This document shows, piece after piece, positions 56,983 through 64,000 of a stretch of DNA of 64,000 nucleotides (its first letter is position 1; each line of letters opens with the position of its first letter). Below the pieces are notes generated by a model. It made no database searches and was not told where the DNA came from. It saw only the letters and a list, made by a program, of their open reading frames with translations. The stretch comes from Bemisia tabaci. Taxonomy: Eukaryota; Arthropoda; Insecta; Hemiptera; Aleyrodidae. Location: contig NC_092799.1 of the NCBI RefSeq assembly GCF_918797505.1, positions 33,368,597 through 33,432,596 on the forward strand. The letters run 5' to 3'. The translations under genes and the position numbers were made by a program.

Positions 56983-57244
56983 GATACTGCAGTGCTAAGG
57001 AAGAGCGCCGTTTGGACATTCGAGAGTTGCAAAATTTCCTCCGATAAAATATTTATTTTAGAGGAGAGTTATGAATATTTTTCCTTGAAATTTTCAGACA
57101 CTTAACACCATATTACGAACAAAATTATCAGAGAAATTGGAAGACAAATATTCACACATTCTCCTAAAAAATTAGTGATTCGTCAAAGGGAATTCGGCAA
57201 CGCCTGGAGGCTCATACGGCGTTCTTCCTTTGCACGGCAGGATA
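56983..57244 (+). mobile_element. Family A MITE, copy 12
   Basis: The element is 56987-57240, flanked by a perfect GATA TSD at 56983-56986 and 57241-57244. Confidence 0.9.
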
Positions 57245-57616
57245 GCCGGCCATCCCGGCGCTCGGGCGGAAAAATTAGCGGATATGAAAAATAATAAATA
57301 AGGCTCCGAAAAATCGGCAACGACAGACGCCGGCCACGTTTCCGTTTCATTAAAACGTCAGTTTATTCTGGCCCCGAGCGGGGCGCCCGTGCCCTGAATA
57401 CTAACCACCGCCACCGGAGGAGCACCGAGCCAGACACAATAAAAATCGCCGAACGGGACGGGTACCCCCCCCCCCTCCCCGGTTCCTCCACGCCTCCGCC
57501 CCCGACCTGGTGGGAAATGGTGAATGATGCTATTGCATCGGTGCCATACGACGTGGTCGGTTTAATATCAATTTCATCTCCGGACGCTCCTCGGTCTTCG
57601 GTCACCCCCGTTCTCG
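57245..57616. other. GC-rich island
   Basis: CpG-rich, with a C run at about 57466-57474. No gene is recognised. Confidence 0.45.
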
Positions 57617-57780
57617 TGCTCGCGAAGCGTTCTTTGCGATGTATCGAATGCTCTGCCATTTAAATCTATGGGAAAGAATCGAAGAATAGGGCGTTCCCAA
57701 CGAAAGCCTCGATAATCGATTCATTACCATAGCTTCAAATGGGAAGATATTGATAATCGATTGCTCGCGCTCGGCTCCTG
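57617..57780. mobile_element. Family I (hAT-like) foldback, copy 5, degraded ends
   Basis: The inner arms TTTGCGATGTATCGAATG and GATAATCGATTGCTC, and the middle (CATTTAAATCTATGGGAAAG), match other copies. The termini have drifted and no TSD remains. Confidence 0.65.
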
Positions 57781-58098
57781 TTTCTTCACGTCCCGGAGGT
57801 TTGCCAGGTTTTTTCTCTGGGAAGACGTCCTTCTCAATTTTTGTCCGGAGATCTACACCCCAAGAAAAGTCTCAAGGAAGTTCGTAGAGAGCCATGAACG
57901 CATATAGAATTTCGAAAATCATTGAGAAATTTCCTAGGCGGGTCTAAGGGGTCATGTGCCCCCTCCCCCGGTTCACCAAAAAAAAAAAGGACGAAAAAAA
58001 AGGGGGGAAAGAAGGAAGGACAAGGAATAAAGAACGGACGAAAAAAGGAGGAGAGACTCTGGATCTGGCAATTTTTCACGAGAAATTTGCTTCAAAAT
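57781..58098. other. Unassigned, A/G-rich tract
   Basis: 57975-58055 is an A/G-rich low-complexity tract. No gene is supported. Confidence 0.45.
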
Positions 58099-58358
58099 GC
58101 AGGGAGAAAAAAAAGAGTTATTCTACGGTTACCACCGTGTCACGCGGGATTCCACTGTAGTAGAACCGTGGATTTTGATTATTGTAATGATGAGCACGGT
58201 TATGTTGCCGTGTCCACCGTAATATTACTATGAGCACAATACTGCCATTATGAGCACGGTTCGATAAACTTACCGAAGTCCACAGTTCTACTCCGAAGAA
58301 TCTCATGTGGCATTACTACTATGGTAACCGTGGAATAACCGTGTTTTTTCTGTCGGTG
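58099..58358. mobile_element. Foldback J
   Basis: The left arm GTTATTCTACGGTTACCACC and the right arm ATGGTAACCGTGGAATAACC are inverse, with AGAAAAAAAA/TTTTTTCT outside. The middle repeats ATTATGAGCACGGTT-type words. Confidence 0.65.
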
Positions 58359-58658
58359 TGCATGATAGATGCTTTAAAATTTTGAAAATTGTGTGAGGGA
58401 AGTCTTTTGGACCCCCCTCCCCCTTTGCTCGGTCTAAGTATTTGGATCCGTTTAAGTTTTGGATAATTTTGAGGTCCATCCTAAACACCAGTTCTGGAAA
58501 AATTCACCACGTCACGCTACTGTGATGAGACTCCGGCAGCAATTCCCGATAAATGCATTAAATCCCAAAAGTTTTTGAATTTAACATAAGCATGACGCGC
58601 TTAATAAACTGGTTACGTAAGTAGTGGCATCAGCCCCTCGTTGAGAAAAAATGTTACC
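58359..58658. other. Unassigned sequence
   Basis: Nothing recognised. Confidence 0.4.
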
Positions 58659-58872
58659 CACTGGAAAAAAAAAACACATTGGATCTAGAGTCCAGACTCT
58701 TAAAAACATAGACAAGAAAAAATACTCTTGATTCAATCAGATTTAAGCTTAAATCAAGAACCAAGCTTCTTAATTTAAGCGGATTTCCTTTTGATTTAAG
58801 CTTAAATTTGATTGAATCAAGAGTCCTTTTTCTTGTCAATATTTTCAAGAGTCTGGACTCTAGATCCAATGT

Positions 58873-58910
<38 letters not shown>

Positions 58911-58916
58911 CCAGTG
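58659..58916. mobile_element. Family D foldback, copy 3, expanded T tract
   Basis: CACTGGAAAAAAAAAACAC to a T run of about 37 ending CCAGTG. The flanking dinucleotide is CC on both sides. The arms closely match copy 2 (GGATCTAGAGTCCAGACTC). Confidence 0.85.
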
Positions 58917-59333
58917 CCGGAGGAAAGAGTCTAAATTTATTAGCTTCGTAGCAACTTACATCTCAAAGTAGGGCATTAAGTTTGAAAAACATTATCACGC
59001 CAAGCCGGCAACAACGGAGAAGGGAAGACTCCTTAGGATTGAGTTACACGTTCTAGCTTTGCTCACAGGAAACGGGTGATCAATTTGGGGCCTCGGCCAA
59101 ATTCCCTGGAACCACGCAAGTGTGAAAGTGCCCGTCCACTTTTCCTTGTGGTGCCGATTTTGTGAGCGGCCTGGAATTGCTAAGCGGTGATTTTGAAGTG
59201 GCCTCCGCAAGAATTAAGCAGGTTTTAACTTGCTCCTTAATATTTTGCAAACAATTCAGTTCCCATAAACTACCCGAGGACAATGACTCCATCGTTATAT
59301 TCTCAGTAATGAAGTGAACCATTGCGGCGCATA
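58917..59333. other. Unassigned sequence
   Basis: Nothing recognised. Confidence 0.4.
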
Positions 59334-59680
59334 TACAGGGTGATCCAAGGTTAAACGGCCGCATACTTCAGGGGCGTGTTCTATGGGTCAAAATACACGG
59401 TACGAATTTTTTGTCGTAAATTGAGATTTCGATTTTTTTAACATTTTTTTAGATCATTTATGAATTCAGGGCACATAGACAGTACATATTTTCATCAGAT
59501 TTGGTTCACAACCGTCGCCAAAATTCAGGAAAATCGATTTACTTTCCGAAATTTTGGGGAGTGGGGCCGTAGTCCGACTGGGGGCACTTCTGGCAAAAAC
59601 TTTAAAGAACAAAAAAGTATTATTTTGGCCCGTAGAACACGCTCCTGTAGTCTGACCGTTTAATCCTGAGTCACCCTGTA
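59334..59680 (+). mobile_element. Family Q element, copy 2, complete
   Basis: The element is 59336-59678, CAGGGTGATCCAAGGTTAAA to its inverse ending CACCCTG. TA flanks both ends (59334-59335 and 59679-59680). The arms also share GGGCGTGTTCTA / TAGAACACGCTCC. No coding capacity. Confidence 0.8.
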
Positions 59681-60860
59681 TGTGCAGAGAGGCTCAGATT
59701 CCCTCAATCTCCCGGGCCTCACCAACAGAGCCATGCCAGAAGCAATAATTAGGCCCCAATTTCACCATCATTTTTCAAGCCAGTATTGTGATCACGTCTA
59801 TTCCACCGAAATATTTACCCTTTAAAAAGGTATAACTTAGGTCGCTACTTCTACGGTATAGTTGATATTGCAGGCAGAGACCGGAGAAATAAAGAGCGGT
59901 GTTACTTCACCTGTGACCCGCCTTACAGAAGTGGCAGATTGCTTTAGAAACAGCCTCGCATCCGAAAACCTTTCTGAATTTTAGCGGCAGTTATGGGCCT
60001 AAACTCACGGAAATTGATAACTCATCAGTTGAACGGAAATTTCCTAGAAATCTCTCAGCGTAAATTATTAAGTTCCTCCCCTTGGACCCCCTGAAATCCC
60101 CCGGCAACCCGAGATCTCTGTATGTTTGTGGCCATGGAAGAATTCAGCGGTGGAAATTTCTAAGGGTGGCCATTTTTGCTTGGTTTAGGTCAATAATCAT
60201 TGGCGGAGTTGCACCAATTCAGGGGCTTAGAGGGCAAGGCGCATAAGTGGTTGTTGAAAAATCGAAATATTAATGATTTCGAGTAAAACTAATCTTTATG
60301 CATATTCTGAGAAAAATTTGCTCCCAGATTCAAACTTTTAAGCATCAAAAAGTCAGTTTGAACTTTCTTTCCGCCATAAGGATCTATAAAATTTCGAAAC
60401 TTCAAACACGTTCTCTAAATCGCAAAAACTGCAAAAATGCGCCTTGTCCTTCAAGCCCCTCAATTAAGGATTATATGACCTGGTTATACGCTCAAATGTC
60501 TGTCAAATTCCGATCAAAATGACGACCAAGATGGCGGTCGAGAGTTATCTAGATTAATGAGTAAAATTAATTAAAACAGCGTATTGATTGAAATAAGCAT
60601 GAAATAAGCACGCTTGTGTGGACATCAGATGACGGATGAGCCCCACGGTTCCATCATCTACCATCAAATTTTTGCAGGCCGCAGACATTTGATGGTAGAT
60701 GGTATGCACCAGTAACCATTTGTTCGGAAATTGATGGGAATTTGAGCGTGTAACCAGCACATTATACTCTACGCCTCAGGGCTTATGTATTACACGTTAC
60801 TTTTGTGATTTTATGTCATAGATAGAAGTAAGATTTTGACCGATAAAACACGCTGCCATG
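59681..60860. other. Unassigned, with one perfect hairpin
   Basis: 60655-60669 and 60687-60701 form a perfect 15-bp stem (CATCTACCATCAAAT) around a 17-nt loop. Otherwise nothing is recognised. Confidence 0.4.
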
Positions 60861-61363
60861 GGTTTAACCTTGAGACACTGTGCATACTGAAACGTATTTT
60901 GTTCCAGGAACCGAAGCCTCTCCACTCCAAGCACAGAGGGCGCTGATATGACAACGAGGCCGGGCAACGCAGTGCGGGTGGCTAGCGCCGATGTCCCGGA
61001 ACTTCCGGGAGAACAAATTGTTCCCGGTGACTGATGAGACAGACCTTAGGGAGGACGGGGAGGGGGGCGGGAGGGGGCAAAGTTTGAAAGCTCCCGACAT
61101 CCAGTCTGGGGTTATTCAGTGAATGAAAAGAATCTGTACCGAGGAGACCGCAGGGGCAGGAGCGATGGGCGTGGGGGGGAGGGGGCGGAAAATTGCCGTT
61201 AAGTCTCTCTCGAAGGACGTGGTCTTTGTGCGCCGTTGAAAATTCCTTTGAGCTTTTCCACGGAAGAACAATGCGGTTTCCCCGGGATCCGGGAATGAAA
61301 ACTTATCGTGAATTTCGGCCTCATATTTTCTGTGGGCGCAACCTCGTCTCGTCTCGGCCCGGA
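60861..61363. other. GC-rich island with G-rich runs
   Basis: G-run clusters at 61049-61079 and 61151-61192 satisfy a four-run G-quadruplex pattern. Overlapping frames on both strands are unrecognised. Confidence 0.45.
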
Positions 61364-61614
61364 CCGACATGCTAAGTAAAAACGTCTTAAGAGCATTTAA
61401 ACGTTGCCAAATCTCCAATGATAAAATGCGAATCTTTTGGAGGACTTTTGAATTGTTTTCACCGATTTTTGGAGGCATTTTTTATGTTATCTAATCTAGC
61501 GTATCTGAATATTATAAAGAGAGAAATTCATAACTTTCCTCGTGATCAAATATTTTATTGGGGGAAATTGGCAACGTCTAAATGCTCATAGGATGTTTTT
61601 TATTAGTGCGGCAG
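61364..61614. mobile_element. Family A MITE, copy 13, symmetric variant
   Basis: The arms are GAGCATTTAAACGTTGCCAA and GGCAACGTCTAAATGCTC; here both arms are the same type. The termini are diverged and no TSD remains. Confidence 0.7.
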
Positions 61615-62241
61615 AGTGAGTGTGAACTCTGCTTTGGTGCGCCCATGTTATCTCGGAGGGTCTCATCGCTGTTAACAGTGGGAAATTCTAGGAAATAACG
61701 CCTGCGTTTTATTTTAAGTCTCGACTGGTCGGTCGGAGTAAAAGCGATTTGATTGAGTCAGTGCTGTGTTTGAACATAAGGATATGATGAAAAATGCAAG
61801 GCACACGAAGAAAAAATTTGGGCTACAAGAATCAAACTTTGGTTCATATGGCGCACAGTAGCTTTCAGCTCATAAGTGGTCGAAGTTTCCGCATTCAACC
61901 AGACGTCGATTCAGAAAATATGGTTCGTTAAAGTATTATACTGAGGCAGGTGGTCCAGCAGATCTTTAGGCGGAGAGAGGACAAGGAGAGGCAGAAAGAA
62001 ATGGACAAATACCAGGAATGAGTCGAACCGATGAGGAACAAGACTATGTGCCAGGAGCACGGAAACGTTCCAACTGAGTCTAAACCCTCTTGCTCTTACC
62101 AGCAGTGCTTGTGGTGGAGAAGATTTTCTGTTTCTTTAGCATAAAGTAGTTCTCCGCCATCGACCTGTCTCTCGATGGTTGCTATTTGTAAAAAAAAGAA
62201 TTTTTTTTTTTAAAAAAAGTATTACGTAATTTATAATGATT
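61615..62241. other. Unassigned sequence
   Basis: May hold more of the LINE that ends at 62403, but I could not read RT motifs in it. Confidence 0.35.
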
Positions 62242-62403
62242 TTCGATTGGATTCCTTTCGAAAGGCGACGGCGTGGACGTCCTGTGAAAGGTTGGCGACA
62301 AGGGGTTGAGGAGGAGATCAGCAGGTGCCAATTGCCTGATGATTTCTGGGAGGATAGGGGGCACTGGCGATTGGGCGTCGCAGAGTTCGAGGCTGCGCTG
62401 TGA
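62242..62403 (+). pseudogene. LINE ORF2 C-terminal fragment
   Basis: 53 codons ending in TGA at 62401-62403 read FDWIPFERRRRGRPVKGWRQ, GVEEEISRCQLPDDFWEDRG and HWRLGVAEFEAAL. The W-P...RRRGRP-K-W pattern, followed by a short acidic helix and WEDR..WRLGVAE just before the stop, is the usual end of ORF2 in many insect LINEs. Upstream RT and endonuclease are not recognisable, so this is a 5'-truncated remnant. It belongs to a different element from the minus-strand remnant at 16240-17045, because the shared region (TPGRKRGKRTAKS there) differs. There is no clear poly(A) tail or TSD. Confidence 0.8.
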
Positions 62404-63226
62404 AAGCGGCTTAAGGTATGTATATTCGCCGATCCCCATCTTATTTTAGAAGGCAACTATAACCCTCCCTCTTTCTTTATAACCCAAAACTAGACTCTTT
62501 TCCTCACTCTCTGGTAGCGAACGGTGAAGAAACTCGGAGGAGGGCGTAGCGGCTCCTTCCCGTTGTCACTACTCATCCACTTCAGCGCGAATAAGTAGGA
62601 GCAAATCCGCCTCGAAGGAGCAGGCAGCTAGTCCCGCTCAAATCTCCTCCATCCCACGGCCGAGGGCACACGTACGGCTGAGCAATTTATGTGTTTAGTT
62701 TACCATCTAATCCAATCAACGTCTCAGCTGAGCGCTGCAAACTGAATTTCGGCACCGTATCATCGTATCCATTTTTAATATCCTAAATGGATCCTCCCCT
62801 CCGCGCGGGCCGAGCGGCGGGGCTTTAAAATATTCTTAATTGTGCGGAGGGGTTGTATATTTTTAGGGCCCGTCTGGAGGAAAGCTACATCGATAAGCGC
62901 GGGAAACTCCGAGGGGGCCGGGACCCTTCTCCGCGAATGCCTGGCCGCAAGGATACTTTACGCGAGTAATTTTCGTTCTTTGGGTTTTTATTCTCGTTTT
63001 TACGAGGCTCTGCCCGATTGTCCTCTCGTTTCAATTTTTCGCACCTCGCGGAGAGGTGTCTGTCTGGCTTCAGCGTTCCTCCTAGCGTTGACCCTAGGGA
63101 TCTTATTCATAGTCGCTATACTTAAACAGATCCTATCCTTGGAAAAAACCCCACATGGAATATATCTTGATTAAAGGCATCGTAAGAAGGACAATTTTTC
63201 CCAACACAGCAGAAATTCTATAGTGC
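62404..63226. other. GC-rich, CpG-rich island with AT-rich words
   Basis: 62520-63110 alternates CpG-rich blocks with words such as CAATTTATGTG and TTTAAAATATTCTTAATTG. A 110-codon plus-strand frame (62842-63174) is unrecognised; its hydrophobic C-terminal third is not enough to call a membrane protein. Confidence 0.4.
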
Positions 63227-63550
63227 AATAGAGAATTTGCAGGTGTATGAAATTTGATGAATTTCGTGTTTAAGTGGAAACTGCGGAGCGAACTGAACAC
63301 GAGGATACCTTTGGTTCATGAATTGAACAATTATTGGAGAAGATATGACAAAATGATCTAATCTGTTAAAATACATGGGTTTAAATGGTAAAATCCTTCA
63401 GATGACGTCACTAGGCGGTGCATTTTCTCACTTGTAAATCTAATTTTATACTGTTTCCGTGTCAGAAGAAAATTATAAAAAATACTGTGAAATCAGCTCT
63501 ATAAGCACTTCTAGATGAAGCATTAAAAAATTTCCATGTAAATTCTCCAT
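63227..63550 (+). mobile_element. Family B MITE, copy 6
   Basis: Full-length, AATAGAGAATTTGCAGGTG to ATGTAAATTCTCCAT, with an intact TGACGTCA at 63403-63410. Confidence 0.8.
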
Positions 63551-64000
63551 TCTAGAAATAGATACTTGCGATTGATTAAATTAATTTGCATCAAAATCAC
63601 AAAATGCCGAAGCTGAAATATGGGGATTTTTTAAGTGTTAAGTCAGGCTCGAAAATCATGGGGTTTTTCCTAAATTTTGTATTTTTTACAGTGGCAAACC
63701 ATTTTAATCTCCTCCTAGGATCTATCTCTACCGGTATACTCTTGAGTTTTACCCAATGGTGATTTTGTAAGTTAGTAAAACTGTTTTTCCTTCATTTAAA
63801 TTCATTTAAAATATAGATTTTGGGTGAAGCAAGCTGCCTCATCAAGAATCGATTGTTTTACGTACATTTAAATGGAGGGAAAACAGTGTTACCAACTTTC
63901 AAGAATCGCAACTGGTTTTAACAGAGACTCGTAAAAATTGTTCTTTCTATGAAGCTGAAAATCGAAGAGACCAGCATTTTTAGTCCTAGCCGGAAAATGC
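63551..64000. other. Unassigned AT-rich sequence
   Basis: Nothing recognised. Confidence 0.4.

Noticed and set aside
62842..63174. 110-codon frame with hydrophobic stretch as a membrane protein
   Set aside because: Only one partial hydrophobic segment in a GC-rich island with no family match or gene context.

Overview
This window looks like a gene-poor, repeat-dense stretch of an animal nuclear genome. I think it comes from an insect. The mixture of foldback MITEs and GC-rich islands reminds me of hemipterans such as whiteflies, but that is a memory-based impression and nothing in the sequence proves it. The signs of a eukaryote are nested DNA transposons with target-site duplications (TSDs), poly(A)-tailed retro-insertions flanked by 14-15 bp direct repeats, LINE reverse-transcriptase remnants, and no dense coding. 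I found no intact host gene that I can name. Nearly all open frames are short and fall inside repeats or GC-rich islands. One 500-N assembly gap lies at 17800-18299.

The dominant content is non-autonomous DNA transposons, which I sorted by comparing copies within the window. Family A (about 250 bp, 14 copies counting partials, termini CTGCCGTGCTAAGG) has 4-bp TSDs with an AT core. Family B (about 330 bp, 6 copies) has a near-palindromic centre containing TGACGTCA. Family C is a hAT-type MITE of about 0.9 kb (5 copies, CAGGGCCGGAT termini, 8-bp TSDs) carrying an internal minisatellite of about 79 bp. Family I is a second, smaller hAT-type foldback (5 copies, CAGTGGCGTGG termini, 8-bp TSDs). 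Families D, E, F and G share CACTG...CAGTG ends and mostly 2-bp TSDs. Smaller groups are labelled H, J, L/W, M, N, Q, R, T, U/V and X.

Layout. 0-16 kb: B and D nest at about 0.8-1.4 kb, F at 2.6 kb, a GC-rich island with a broken open frame at 2.9-3.6 kb, B at 3.7 kb, U/V at 6.2-7.1 kb, M at 9.1-9.5 kb, a poly(A) retro-insertion at 11.7-12.1 kb, a three-unit tandem repeat at 13.1-13.8 kb, and hAT with nested E at 14.0-15.3 kb. 16-34 kb: a LINE reverse-transcriptase pseudogene at 16.2-17.0 kb (minus), the gap, an inverted A pair at 19.8-20.3 kb, hAT at 23.0-23.9 kb, a minute retro-insertion at 27.3 kb, further A and I copies, a tRNA-like SINE head at 33.5 kb, and four consecutive GC-rich hairpins at 33.83-33.93 kb. 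34-50 kb: T, hAT, F, B-in-A, D, hAT-in-A, a foldback flanked by 35-38 bp direct repeats (42.7-43.0 kb), H, N-in-A, F-in-F, and a 0.94-kb element (48.9-49.8 kb) whose inverted ends are arrays of a 33-bp unit around a 92-codon basic C-terminal open frame. 50-64 kb: E inside a tandem repeat, Q, I, X, hAT (minus), M, A, J, D, Q, a LINE 3' fragment at 62.3 kb and B at 63.3 kb.

The genes here do not form a pathway; the window is mainly a record of successive transpositions. The nesting gives a relative chronology: A is older than hAT C, N and B; hAT C is older than E; B is older than D; F contains a younger F; L is older than a poly(A) retro-insertion. The most unusual items are the 33-bp-repeat-ended element, the GC hairpin block, the NATN target rule of family A and the foldback with long flanking direct repeats. 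No database search was possible, so all superfamily assignments rest on termini and TSD length.
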